A DNA stretch of 28,105 nt from CAYXZP01 sp964469485 (GCA_964469485.1 CAYXZP010000021.1:1-28105), one strand, 5' to 3'; shown: positions 1 through 8,048, counted from the stretch's first letter. Notes: generated from the letters alone by a model not told the origin. Translations and numbers: made by a program.

Positions 1-606
1 TCCTGGGCGGCGTCCATCATCGCGAAGGTGTCCACGCCGGTCGGGATCCCCGATGACCGCGCCGGCCCTAAGTTTGCCGGCCAGCACCCGGTCGGCCACC
101 AGGCGGCGCTCGTGCCGGCCGGCCAGGGCGGCCAGTTCGGCCTTTTCCACGAGCAGGGCCCCATCCTGCGCGGCCCCTAGCCGGGCCCCGTCGCCGCTGA
201 GCAAGTCGACAGCCAGGGCGTAGGCGCGTGTGCCGCCGGCGTCCGCCGCGGCAAGCAGCTTGCCGGGAGCGGCCCCGGCCGAAAGGGCCAGGAGTTCGAG
301 CGAGCCGATCCCGAACACGGGCAGTTCGTCGATCAGTGCCAGACCGCGGGCCAAGGCCAGCCCCACCCGCAGCCCGGTATAGGAGCCGGGCCCGAGCGCG
401 ACGCCGATCCCGGCCAGGTCGGAGGGCGCAACGCCGCATTCGTCGAAGAGCCCGGCTAGTGCCCCGGTCAGGGCCTCCGTCGTGCCGTCGGCGGCCTCCG
501 GGTATCGCTCGGCCATGAGTTCGGGTCCACGGGCCAGCGCCAGGCCCGGACAGCCGCCGGCGCTTTCTATCGCCAGCACCGGTCCTGGGTCCGAGTAGCT
601 TCGCAC
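1..606 (-). CDS. tsaB: tRNA threonylcarbamoyladenosine biosynthesis protein TsaB (partial, runs off left edge)
   Basis: TsaB is the non-catalytic ASKHA-fold partner of TsaD in making the t6A37 modification of ANN-decoding tRNAs. Reading from a GTG at 606, the protein has the family N-terminus (VLAIESAGG, about residues 10-18) and the hallmark GPGSYTGLRVG at about residues 72-82. The GTG shares one base with the rseP stop (TAGTG), so it is translationally coupled as the last visible gene of the rpsB operon. About 200 codons are seen with no stop before the window edge. The last 15 or so in-frame codons become Arg/Gly-rich with poor GC at third positions, whereas another frame reads PTGVDTFAMMDAAQ with high third-position GC. 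A frameshift near bases 36-57 is therefore possible. Identity is secure from the motif; the 3' structure is uncertain. Confidence 0.85.
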   Translation of the reverse strand, partial: MRSYSDPGPVLAIESAGGCPGLALARGPELMAERYPEAADGTTEALTGALAGLFDECGVAPSDLAGIGVALGPGSYTGLRVGLALARGLALIDELPVFGIGSLELLALSAGAAPGKLLAAADAGGTRAYALAVDLLSGDGARLGAAQDGALLVEKAELAALAGRHERRLVADRVLAGKLRAGAVIGDPDRRGHLRDDGRRPG

Positions 607-1709
607 TAGTTGCCGACGATACGCGAGATGTCGTTAAAAACGACGAAGATCATGAGCGCGAGCAGGAGGAAGACGCCCAACTGCTGGGCCAGCTCCCGGT
701 AACGCAGCGACAGGGGCCGTCCGCGCAGACCCTCTATGCCGAAGAACAGAAGGTGCCCGCCGTCGAGGACGGGGATGGGCAGCACGTTGATCACTCCCAG
801 GTTGACGCTGATCAGCGCCATGAAGCGCAGTAGCGGCTCGAGTCCGGTGGCGGCACGGCGGCCGGCCTCCTGGGCTATCATGATAGGACCGCCGAGGTCG
901 CTGGCGGACACGCGGCCCTGAAAGATACGGGCCAGCGTCTCGAAGATAACGCGCGTCCAGAACCAGGTCTGGCGCGCACCGATACCGGCGGCCTCTATCA
1001 CACCGACGGGATTGTTCTCGAAAGCCCGCTCTATGCCGACCATCCAGGCCTCGCCGATGACCTCGCCAAACATGTCGCGCTGGTCGTGCCGTTCGGGGAC
1101 CACGCTGACCTCGCGGCTTCGCCCGCCGGCATCGACCACGCTCAGGACGAGCGCCTTGCCGTCGCTGCCGCGCACGCCGGCGGCCAACTCGTCCCAACCG
1201 GCCACCGTATGGCCGTCGATGGCCACCACCGTGTCGCCGCCGGTGAGGCCGGCCGTCGCGGCCGGCCCGCCCTCGCGCACGCCGGCTATGCGGGCCTCAT
1301 CGAGCGCCACCGGGCTGCCATAGACCGCGGCCACAAGGGCGAAGAGCACGAAGGCGAACAGGATGTTCACGGCCGGCCCGGCCGCCACTATTGCAGACCT
1401 CTGTCCGAGCCCCTTGGCGGAAAAACGGCGCGCGGGGTCGCCGTCCCCGACGGCTCCGGGATCCTCGCCACCGGCGGCGTCGCGCAGGTCGTCCTGACCG
1501 GCCATGCGCACGTAGCCGCCGAGCGGAATGAGGGAGAGCCGGTATTCGGTCTCGCGCGAACGGAAGGCAAACAGCTTGGGGCCGAAGCCGAGCGAGAACA
1601 CGAGAACGTCGACACCGCAGCGTTTGGCCACCAGGAAGTGTCCTAACTCGTGGACGAAGATGATGAGCGCGATGGCCGCGATGGCCCCGGCTATGCTTTC
1701 GATCGCCAT
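606..1709 (-). CDS. rseP: RIP metalloprotease RseP (site-2 protease family)
   Basis: This is an inner-membrane zinc protease that cleaves transmembrane anti-sigma factors or signal-peptide remnants within the bilayer. The 367-residue product has the HELGH zinc motif in the first membrane segment (residues 20-24), a single PDZ domain around 130-215 and the second catalytic motif NVLPIPVLDGG near 308-318 with the third metal ligand Asp316. A final hydrophobic helix lies near the C-terminus. One PDZ domain and about 365 residues is the shorter RseP form; E. coli RseP has two PDZ domains and about 450 residues. The ATG at 1709 follows the cdsA stop by 11 bases and the stop overlaps the tsaB start. 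Between residues about 60 and 85 there is an Asp/Gly-rich insertion before the next hydrophobic segment. Confidence 0.96.
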   Translation of the reverse strand: MAIESIAGAIAAIALIIFVHELGHFLVAKRCGVDVLVFSLGFGPKLFAFRSRETEYRLSLIPLGGYVRMAGQDDLRDAAGGEDPGAVGDGDPARRFSAKGLGQRSAIVAAGPAVNILFAFVLFALVAAVYGSPVALDEARIAGVREGGPAATAGLTGGDTVVAIDGHTVAGWDELAAGVRGSDGKALVLSVVDAGGRSREVSVVPERHDQRDMFGEVIGEAWMVGIERAFENNPVGVIEAAGIGARQTWFWTRVIFETLARIFQGRVSASDLGGPIMIAQEAGRRAATGLEPLLRFMALISVNLGVINVLPIPVLDGGHLLFFGIEGLRGRPLSLRYRELAQQLGVFLLLALMIFVVFNDISRIVGN

Positions 1710-1720
1710 TATCAGCCTGG

Positions 1721-2521
1721 TCAGCCTACCAGAAAGCTAGCATAGTAGTACACGAAGACCACGGGAAGGATAAGGCTGTCGGTGCGGTCGAGCACACCGC
1801 CGTGGCCGGGAAATACCCCGCCGGAATCCTTGGCGTCGTAAGCGCGCTTGATCATCGATTCGAGCAGGTCGCCGGTCTGGCCGAGCACTCCAATGGCGCC
1901 GGCAACGAACAGCACCTCGACGCCGCCGAGCTTGCCGAGCATCAGGTGGTTGAAGATCACACCGGCAAAGAGACTTGCGAACAGGGACACGAGGGCTCCC
2001 TCGACGGTCTTCTTGGGACTGACCGTCGGCCACAGTTTGCGGCTACCGAAGGCCGCACCGCCGAAATACCCGCCGGCGTCGCCGGCCATCGCGCAAGCCA
2101 GGAGAAAGATGACCCATGCCGGCCCGTCCTCGACGGCTCGCAGCCATATGAAGTGGGGAAGCAACACACCGCCGTACAGACAGCCGAGCAGGATGTGGGC
2201 CGCCTTGCTCACGCTCTTTTCCATGTCTTGGGCGGTGGCCAGCGTGCTCAGCAGAACGCCGGCGAGACATGCCACTATGCCGGCCGATATGGCCGTGCCG
2301 CTCTGACCGAGTCCCATGGCAACGGCGATGGCCATGCCGCCGGCCACGACCGTGGTGCGGGCCCCGGCGATACCCCCGAGGCCCATTTCGGCGAACTCGC
2401 GCAACGCGACGAAGGTCGTGCCCAGGATGAAGATTGTGTAGATCCAGGCCGGCGCCCAGACGATGAGCCAGACCAGCAGAGGTATGGCCACTACCGCGGT
2501 AAGAAGTCTCGCCTTTAGCAC
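1721..2521 (-). CDS. cdsA: Phosphatidate cytidylyltransferase
   Basis: CdsA condenses phosphatidic acid with CTP to give CDP-diacylglycerol, the precursor of all bacterial phospholipids, in the inner membrane. The 266-residue protein is a string of hydrophobic helices. It carries the CDP-diglyceride synthetase signature at the C-terminus: SPKKTVEG around residue 170, then GDLLESMIKR, KDSGGVFPGHGG and LDRTDSL around 215-250. The start is GTG at 2521, 17 bases after the uppS stop, and the gene is followed after 11 bases by rseP. In most relatives dxr sits between cdsA and rseP; here it does not. Family assignment is firm from the signature. Confidence 0.96.
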   Translation of the reverse strand: MLKARLLTAVVAIPLLVWLIVWAPAWIYTIFILGTTFVALREFAEMGLGGIAGARTTVVAGGMAIAVAMGLGQSGTAISAGIVACLAGVLLSTLATAQDMEKSVSKAAHILLGCLYGGVLLPHFIWLRAVEDGPAWVIFLLACAMAGDAGGYFGGAAFGSRKLWPTVSPKKTVEGALVSLFASLFAGVIFNHLMLGKLGGVEVLFVAGAIGVLGQTGDLLESMIKRAYDAKDSGGVFPGHGGVLDRTDSLILPVVFVYYYASFLVG

Positions 2522-2538
2522 TCGCCGGTCTCCCGCCC

Positions 2539-3282
2539 TCAGGCGGACCTCTCCAGCTGGGATGCCGTGCGCCCGAAGCGGCGGCTCCTGCGCTTGTAAT
2601 GCTCGAGCGCGGCCATGAACTGCTCACGGCGGAAGTCCGGCCACAGCGTCTCGGTGACGTAGATCTCGGTGTAAGCCAGGTCCCAGAGCAGGAAGTTGGA
2701 TATCCTCATCTCGCCGCTGGTCCTTATAAGAAGGTCCGGCTCGGGAACCCCCGCCGTCATGAGCGCGCCGGCAAAGCGCTCTTCGTCGATACGCTCGGGC
2801 TTGAGCCGGCCGTCGCGCACCTGGCGGGCCAGATGGCGCGCGGCCGCGACTATATCCTCGCGCCCGCCGTAGCTCAGCGCCAACCGTACGGTCATTGCCG
2901 TGTTGGCCTCGGTACGGCGTTCCACCGACCGAAGCTCGGCAAGGACATCCGGCGGTAGGCGCCTTAAATTGCCGATGGCCTGCACCCTGATGCCGTGCCG
3001 CATCAGGCGCGCCAGTTCCGTCTTGAGATAGTTTCGGAGCAGGCGCATGAGCGCGTCCACCTCGCGCGCCGGACGGGCCCAGTTCTCCGTCGAGAACGCG
3101 AACAGCGTCATGTTCTCGATGCCCACGTCGAGAGCGGTATCGATCACCTCGCGCACCGAGGTCTTCCCGCGCCGGTGTCCGTAGAGCCGGTTCTTGCCGC
3201 GGGCGGCCGCCCAGCGCCCGTTGCCGTCCATAATGACCGCAACGTGGCGGGGTAGCAGCGGGTCTCGTTGTTCGCCGTTCAC
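2539..3282 (-). CDS. uppS: Isoprenyl transferase (undecaprenyl diphosphate synthase)
   Basis: UppS is a cytosolic cis-prenyltransferase that elongates farnesyl diphosphate with isopentenyl diphosphate to give the C55 lipid carrier for peptidoglycan and O-antigen. The 247-residue product shows all family blocks: HVAVIMDGNGRWA (residues 13-25, with catalytic Asp19), GHRRG, TLFAFSTENWARP, SYGGREDI and PDLLIRTSGEMRISNFLLWD, followed by a conserved Tyr/Glu-rich C-terminal block. The start is GTG at 3282, 17 bases after frr. Its position between frr and cdsA is the usual one. No unusual substitutions were seen. Confidence 0.97.
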   Translation of the reverse strand: MNGEQRDPLLPRHVAVIMDGNGRWAAARGKNRLYGHRRGKTSVREVIDTALDVGIENMTLFAFSTENWARPAREVDALMRLLRNYLKTELARLMRHGIRVQAIGNLRRLPPDVLAELRSVERRTEANTAMTVRLALSYGGREDIVAAARHLARQVRDGRLKPERIDEERFAGALMTAGVPEPDLLIRTSGEMRISNFLLWDLAYTEIYVTETLWPDFRREQFMAALEHYKRRSRRFGRTASQLERSA

Positions 3283-3299
3283 GTGGGGCCGGTCGCCGG

Positions 3300-3857
3300 C
3301 TAGACGGCCATGACGTCTTCTTCCTTGGCCTTTGTCACGGAATCGATCTCTTCGATCGTCTTGTTGGTAATCTCCTGGACACGCGCCTGCCCGCTACGCA
3401 GATCGTCGTCGGATATGTCCTTGTCGGCGTTGAGCTGTTTGAGCATGTCGTTGGCGTCGCGGCGGTGGCTGCGCGCCGAAACGCGATGGTTCTCGCCCTC
3501 GCGCTTTACCTGTTTGACGAACTCGAGGCGCCGCTCCTCGGTAAGCTCGGGGATGGGCACGCGCAGGATCTTGCCGTCGTTGACGGGCGACAGCCCGAGG
3601 TCGGCCTTGCGTATGGCCTTGTCTATCCCGTCGAGCGCGCCCTGGTCGAAAGGCTGCACGACGAGCAGCCGCGCTTCGGGGGCCGAAACGCCGCTGAGCT
3701 TGTTGAGCGGCGTCTCGGTTCCGTAATAGTCGACCATGACGCCGTCGAGGAGCGCCGGGGTGGCGCGCCCCGTCCTCACGCGCGAGAGATCGCGCCTGAG
3801 CGACTCGACCGTCGCCTTCATATCCGCCTCGAGACCCTCGACCACCTCGTCGATCAC
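3300..3857 (-). CDS. frr: Ribosome recycling factor
   Basis: RRF works with EF-G to split the post-termination ribosome. The 185-residue product has the family's usual length and pattern: the first helix with SLRRDLSRVRTGRATPALLD, a beta-barrel domain with VDYYGTETPLNKL and LLVVQPFDQ, then IRKADLGLSPVNDGK, RVPIPELTEERR and the long C-terminal helices of the three-helix bundle. The start is GTG at 3857, which shares one base with the pyrH stop (TAGTG), so the two are probably translationally coupled. A GTG start with a 1-base overlap in a gene normally essential is typical of this operon. Confidence 0.97.
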   Translation of the reverse strand: MIDEVVEGLEADMKATVESLRRDLSRVRTGRATPALLDGVMVDYYGTETPLNKLSGVSAPEARLLVVQPFDQGALDGIDKAIRKADLGLSPVNDGKILRVPIPELTEERRLEFVKQVKREGENHRVSARSHRRDANDMLKQLNADKDISDDDLRSGQARVQEITNKTIEEIDSVTKAKEEDVMAV

Positions 3858-4585
3858 TACGCGGCCCCCGCGACGGTCGTGCCTATCTCTTCGCCGACGA
3901 CGGCCCTTACGATGTTTCCCGGGCGTGTGCCGTCAAAGACTATGATCGGCATGCGGTTCTCCATGCAAAGAGAGATCGCGGTGGCGTCCATGACGGCCAG
4001 TTCGTCGTTTAACACCTGCTTGTAGGTCAGGAAAGTATAGCGCTCGGCGTCCGGGCGTTTCTCGGGGTCGGCCGAGTACACACCGTCAACACGCGTCGCC
4101 TTCATGATGACGTCGGCGCCGATCTCTATGGCGCGCAGGCTGGCCGCGGTGTCCGTGGTGAAGAACGGGTTTCCGGTGCCGGCCGCGAACAGGACCACGC
4201 GCCCCTTTTCGAGATGGCGGTTGGCGCGCCGCCTTATGTACGGCTCGGCCACCTGTTTTATGTCGAGCGCCGACTGCACGCGCGTCGGCACACCTTGTTT
4301 TTCGAGCGCGTCCTGCATGGCCATGCTGTTTAGCACGGTTGCCAGCATGCCCATGTAATCCGCCTGCGAACGGTCCATGCCGAGCTCCGCGGCGCTGAGG
4401 CCGCGGAATATGTTGCCGCCGCCCACGACTATGGCCACCTGGCAGCCCAGGCCGACGATCTCCGCCAGCTCGGCGGCAAGCCGGGCGGCGACGGCCGGGT
4501 CGATGCCATAGCCGGCCCCGCCGGCAAGCGCCTCGCCGCTGAGCTTCAAGAGAATACGTCTGTATTTGGGTTTGGCCGGGCTCAT
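3857..4585 (-). CDS. pyrH: UMP kinase
   Basis: PyrH is a hexameric amino-acid-kinase-fold enzyme that phosphorylates UMP to UDP for pyrimidine nucleotide synthesis. The product has the N-terminal LLKLSGEAL nucleotide-binding strand, the VVGGGNIFRG glycine loop, the MDRSQADYMGMLATVLNS block, GTGNPFFTTDTAA (uridine recognition) and the KATRVDGVYSADP motif. The ATG at 4585 is chosen; a GTG four codons upstream at 4597 is also open, but the extra residues are not family-like. The protein is about 242 residues, the normal size. It follows tsf and overlaps frr by one base, in the conserved rpsB-tsf-pyrH-frr order. Confidence 0.96.
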   Translation of the reverse strand: MSPAKPKYRRILLKLSGEALAGGAGYGIDPAVAARLAAELAEIVGLGCQVAIVVGGGNIFRGLSAAELGMDRSQADYMGMLATVLNSMAMQDALEKQGVPTRVQSALDIKQVAEPYIRRRANRHLEKGRVVLFAAGTGNPFFTTDTAASLRAIEIGADVIMKATRVDGVYSADPEKRPDAERYTFLTYKQVLNDELAVMDATAISLCMENRMPIIVFDGTRPGNIVRAVVGEEIGTTVAGAA

Positions 4586-4617
4586 ATCGCCGCCCACACA
4601 AGCGCGCCGGGTCCGCC

Positions 4618-5520
4618 TCAGGAGGTCTGGGCGATCTGTGCGGCCACCTCTTCGGCCAGATTGCCGCCCGCGCGTTCTATCCCTTCGCCGAGTTGGTATC
4701 GAGTGAACCGCTTGACGGTGATGCCCGCGCCGTTGCGCTCGAGCATTGCCTTGACCGAGACCTCGGGCTCGCGGATGTAGTCCTGTTCGAGCAGGCAGAC
4801 CTCGCGGTAGAACTTCTCGATCTTGCCGTCGATAATCTTCTCGACGACATTGTCCGGCTTGCCCGAAGCGAGCGCCTGGTTCTTGTAGATCTCACGCTCG
4901 GTGGCGATCTCGTCGGCCGGAACCTCTTCGCGACCGACGTAACGGGGCATGGCCGCGGCAACCTGCATGGCCACCGACCTGAGAACCTCGCCCGGGCCCG
5001 CCGCCGATGCTTCGATGATGACGCCGATCTTGCCGCCCGCGTGCAAATAGGTCCCGACCGCGCCGTCGCCGGCCTCGATACGGGCAAAACGACGCAACGA
5101 AAGGTTTTCCCCTATCGAGGCGACGCTATCGCTTATGAGATCGCCGAGAGGCCTGCCGTCCACCTCGAGCCCGGCCACGGTCTCGCCCGTGCCCTGGCCG
5201 GCACCGGCACCGGCGAGAAGCGCGTTGCCGATGCTCTCGACAAGGGCACGGAACTGGTCGGTCTTGGCGACGAAATCGGTCTCACAGTTGAGTTCCAAGA
5301 GCACGGCGGCCGAGTCGTCCTGGGACGCATACACCGAAACGGCACCTTCGGCGGCCACGCGTCCGGCCTTCTTTGCCGCACTGGCCAGACCCTGCTCGCG
5401 CAAGCAGGCAACGGCCTTGTCGACGTCGCCACCGGTTTCGGTCAGCGCACGTTTGCAGTCCATCATGCCCGCACCCGTGCGGTCACGAAGCTCTTTTACG
5501 GTCCGGGCGTCTACGCTCAT
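4618..5520 (-). CDS. tsf: Translation elongation factor Ts
   Basis: EF-Ts is the guanine-nucleotide exchange factor for EF-Tu. The 300-residue product has the N-terminal UBA-like domain (VKELRDRTGAGMMDCKRAL) and then the conserved core with LNCETDFVAKTDQF around residue 77-90. The AAMPRYVGREEVP and YREVCLLEQDYI blocks in the C-terminal half are also typical. The ATG at 5520 overlaps the rpsB stop in ATGA, so translation is coupled to rpsB. The length matches the longer EF-Ts forms (E. coli 283). A 20-30 base spacer separates it from pyrH. Confidence 0.97.
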   Translation of the reverse strand: MSVDARTVKELRDRTGAGMMDCKRALTETGGDVDKAVACLREQGLASAAKKAGRVAAEGAVSVYASQDDSAAVLLELNCETDFVAKTDQFRALVESIGNALLAGAGAGQGTGETVAGLEVDGRPLGDLISDSVASIGENLSLRRFARIEAGDGAVGTYLHAGGKIGVIIEASAAGPGEVLRSVAMQVAAAMPRYVGREEVPADEIATEREIYKNQALASGKPDNVVEKIIDGKIEKFYREVCLLEQDYIREPEVSVKAMLERNGAGITVKRFTRYQLGEGIERAGGNLAEEVAAQIAQTS

Positions 5521-6365
5521 TTGCTGTCGGCCGGCGACTCGGGAGCAACGGCATCGGTCTCGGCGACCTCTTCGGGTGCCACTGCGCCGTCGAACGGGTT
5601 CTCGGCTTCGAGGCCCGGGAGCATGCTGCCGCCGCCGAACCCGAACGCGCCGGCCTCGTTGGAAGCGGCGGCCCGCTCTTCGTACTCGGTCTTGCCCGCC
5701 ATGATCGAGTCGGCCACGGCCGCGCAGAAGAGACGGATGGCCCGGATCGCGTCGTCGTTACCGGGTATGCAGTAGGCGATGAGATCGGGGTCACAGTTGG
5801 TGTCGACCACGCCGATAACGGGAATGGCGAGCCGGTTGGCCTCGTGTACGGCGATGGTCTCGCGGCCCGGATCAACGACGAACAGCGCGTCGGGGAGCTT
5901 CTTCATCTCGCGGATGCCCCCGAGATTGAACTCGAGCTTGTCGGCCTCGCGCTGCATGTTGAGGCGCTCTTTCTTGGTGAACTCCGACGCTTCCTCGCCC
6001 GCCAGGGTCTCCTCGATACGGTCGAGCCGTTCGATCGACTGACGGATGGTGGCGAAATTCGTCATCGTGCCGCCCAGCCAGCGATTGTTGACGTAGAGCT
6101 GGCCGGAACGCACCGCCTCTTTGCGCACCGCCTCTTGAGCCTGCTTCTTGGTGCCGACAAAGAGCACGGTGCCACCCTGGGCCGCAACGCCGCGGGCAAA
6201 TTCGCAGGCCTCGCGGAACATGACCACCGTCCGCTGAAGATCGATGATGTGTATGCCGTTGCGGGCGCCGAAGATGTAAGGCTTCATCTTGGGGTTCCAG
6301 CGGCTGGTCTGGTGTCCGAAATGTACGCCCGCTTCCAGTAATTCCTTCATCGTCGGCTCGCTCAT
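5517..6365 (-). CDS. rpsB: 30S ribosomal protein S2
   Basis: S2 binds the head-body junction of the 30S subunit late in assembly. Conserved blocks include KELLEAGVHFGHQTSRWNPKM near the N-terminus (written here in part), YIFGARNGIHIIDLQ, VLFVGTKKQA, YVNNRWLGGTMTNF and VVDPGRETIAVHEANRL followed by GVVDTNCDP. The core ends around residue 225; the remaining 50 or so residues form a Gly-rich then acidic, Pro/Ala-rich tail not found in E. coli S2 (241 residues). The ATG at 6365 is 105 bases from the rho stop, the largest gap in this block after the rho leader. The operon may be fed by rho readthrough, its own promoter, or both. Confidence 0.97.
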   Translation of the reverse strand: MSEPTMKELLEAGVHFGHQTSRWNPKMKPYIFGARNGIHIIDLQRTVVMFREACEFARGVAAQGGTVLFVGTKKQAQEAVRKEAVRSGQLYVNNRWLGGTMTNFATIRQSIERLDRIEETLAGEEASEFTKKERLNMQREADKLEFNLGGIREMKKLPDALFVVDPGRETIAVHEANRLAIPVIGVVDTNCDPDLIAYCIPGNDDAIRAIRLFCAAVADSIMAGKTEYEERAAASNEAGAFGFGGGSMLPGLEAENPFDGAVAPEEVAETDAVAPESPADSK

Positions 6366-6375
6366 CGCTCAGTTA

Positions 6376-6387
6376 CCCCGGCCGGGG
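6376..6387. other. Perfect 12-base palindrome just upstream of rpsB
   Basis: CCCCGGCCGGGG is fully self-complementary and lies 10 bases upstream of the rpsB ATG on the minus strand, where a ribosome binding site would be. In many bacteria rpsB is autoregulated by S2 through a leader structure, so this could be part of such a leader. That link is inference, and GC-rich palindromes are not rare at this base composition. No clear promoter was seen in the 104-base rho-rpsB gap. Confidence 0.4.
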
Positions 6388-6469
6388 CCGAAAGGCACAG
6401 CCGTGGTGAGTACCAAAGCGGCGCCCTGGATGCAACGCGACATGGCTATGTGGGCGGCCCGGCCGAAGT

Positions 6470-7840
6470 TCACGAGTTCATCGAGGCCAGGAAGTCGTCG
6501 TTGTCCTTGGTGCCCTTCATCTTGCCGAGCAGAAACTCCATCGCCTCGACGCTGTTGAGCTGGGTGAGAAGCTTGCGGAGCAGGAACACCCGGGCCAGCG
6601 CGGCCTGGTCTACCAGGAGGTCTTCGCGGCGCGTACCCGATTTGAGGATGTCCATGGTCGGGTATGTGCGGCGGTCCATGAGCTTGCGGTCGAGGTGGAT
6701 CTCCGAGTTACCCGTGCCCTTGAACTCCTCGAAGATGACCTCGTCCATGCGCGAACCGGTATCGACCAGGGCCGTGGCTATAATGGTGAGCGACCCCCCG
6801 TCCTCGATGTTACGCGCGGCACCGAAGAACTTCTTGGGTCCGCGCAGCGCGTTGGAATCCACGCCGCCCGACAGGATCTTGCCGCTCGGCGGAACGGTGG
6901 CGTTGTAGGCGCGCGCCAAACGGGTGATCGAATCGAGCAGGATAACGACATCGTTGCCGTGCTCGACCAGGCGTTTGGCCTTGGCGATGACCATCTCGGC
7001 CACCTGTACGTGGCGGCTCGGGGCCTCGTCGAAGGTCGAAGAGACGACCTCGCCCCGAACCGAACGCTGCATGTCGGTGACCTCTTCGGGGCGTTCGTCG
7101 ATGAGCAGGACCAAAAGGATGACGTCCTTGTTGTTGGCGGCTATCCCGTGTGCGATGTGCTGCAGCATCACGGTCTTGCCGGTTCGCGGCGCCGCCACGA
7201 TCAGCGCGCGCTGCCCCTTACCGATCGGGCTCAGCAGGTCTATCACCCTGGTCGTGAACTCCTTGGGCTCGTGGGCAAGGAGGAGCGGGTCGTCGGGGTA
7301 AAGCGGTGTCAGGTTGTCGAACAGCACCTTGTGCTTGGACTTCTCGGGCTCCTCGTAGTTGATGGCCTCGACCTTGAGCAGGGCGAAGTAACGCTCGCCG
7401 TCCTTTGGGGAGCGTATCGGCCCGGAAACCACATCACCGGTACGCAGACCGAAGCGGCGCACCTGACTCGGCGATATGTAGATGTCATCGGGCCCGGGCA
7501 GATAGCTCGAATCCGGGGAGCGCAGGAACCCGAAGCCGTCGGGCAGTATCTCTAGCACGCCCTCGCCGTACACGTTGCCGCTCTTGGCCGCCTGGGCCCC
7601 GAGTATGGCGAAGATGACCTCGGGTGTGCGCATGCCGGCCACACCCTCGATCTCCAGTTCGTTGGCGATCTCGGCCAACTCACGGGCGGTCTTCTGTTTG
7701 AGCGTTTTGAGGTTGATCACCGACCCGGGATCATCGGCCACGGCCTCGACGACCGCCTTGTCCTCGGGCTCGACCGCGCCCTTGTCAGTATCTTGCTTCC
7801 TGGCAGCCGAACTGCCGGTTTTTCCACGACCACGCGCCAT
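6470..7840 (-). CDS. rho: Transcription termination factor Rho
   Basis: Rho is a hexameric RNA-dependent ATPase helicase that terminates untranslated transcripts. The 456-residue product has a short basic/acidic N-terminal extension (1-40) and the Rho N-terminal helical domain (43-85). The CSD RNA-binding domain with DGFGFLRS lies at 101-108. The ATPase core has Walker A AAPRTGKT (216-223), LLIDERPEEVTDM, Walker B VVILLDSITRLARAYN (298-313) and the Q/R-loop region with NALRGPKKFFGAARN. All catalytic blocks are intact. The ATG at 7840 has a good AGGAG seven bases upstream. Rho lies between rluD and rpsB, with its own likely promoter at 8020-8048 and a leader of about 170 bases. Confidence 0.98.
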   Translation of the reverse strand: MARGRGKTGSSAARKQDTDKGAVEPEDKAVVEAVADDPGSVINLKTLKQKTARELAEIANELEIEGVAGMRTPEVIFAILGAQAAKSGNVYGEGVLEILPDGFGFLRSPDSSYLPGPDDIYISPSQVRRFGLRTGDVVSGPIRSPKDGERYFALLKVEAINYEEPEKSKHKVLFDNLTPLYPDDPLLLAHEPKEFTTRVIDLLSPIGKGQRALIVAAPRTGKTVMLQHIAHGIAANNKDVILLVLLIDERPEEVTDMQRSVRGEVVSSTFDEAPSRHVQVAEMVIAKAKRLVEHGNDVVILLDSITRLARAYNATVPPSGKILSGGVDSNALRGPKKFFGAARNIEDGGSLTIIATALVDTGSRMDEVIFEEFKGTGNSEIHLDRKLMDRRTYPTMDILKSGTRREDLLVDQAALARVFLLRKLLTQLNSVEAMEFLLGKMKGTKDNDDFLASMNS

Positions 7841-7964
7841 AATGTTACTCCTGCGCCGATTACCCGGGGACCCTTATACGCCGCTCACCGGGGGCCTTGG
7901 CCCGCCTGGCGATGTGGTGGGAATCCTGGAGTCGAGCCCCCTTCGTATCTGGATGCCTGCGAGT

Positions 7965-8004
7965 GGGGGCCGGTAGGAGACCCGCTCTGTAGAGAACGGC
8001 CCCC
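7965..8004 (-). other. Inverted repeat / hairpin in the rho leader
   Basis: GGGGGCCG at 7965-7972 is exactly complementary to CGGCCCCC at 7997-8004, giving an 8-bp GC stem with a 24-base loop. The loop itself contains CTCTGTAGAG, which can form a small inner hairpin. No run of T follows on the minus strand, so it does not look like a classical intrinsic terminator. It lies within the predicted 5' untranslated leader of rho (about 8013 to 7841). A role in rho autoregulation or in ending rluD transcripts is inference. Confidence 0.5.
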
Positions 8005-8019
8005 GGGAGAACTGCATTG

Positions 8020-8048
8020 AAGATAGTAACTCAGCCGTGGGTAGTCAA
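8020..8048 (-). promoter_or_regulatory. Sigma-70-like promoter for rho
   Basis: On the minus strand TTGACT (8048-8043) is followed after exactly 17 bases by TATCTT (8025-8020): five of six and four of six consensus matches at ideal spacing. The -35 hexamer contains the rluD stop codon. The predicted start near 8013 gives a leader of about 170 bases before the rho ATG. Prediction only, but it is the best-spaced promoter match found in the minus-strand block. Confidence 0.55.

Noticed and set aside
7913..7942. tRNA-like T-arm in the rho leader (GGCTCGACTCC, minus strand)
   Set aside because: The stem pairs only two bases, and no acceptor or anticodon arms can be found.
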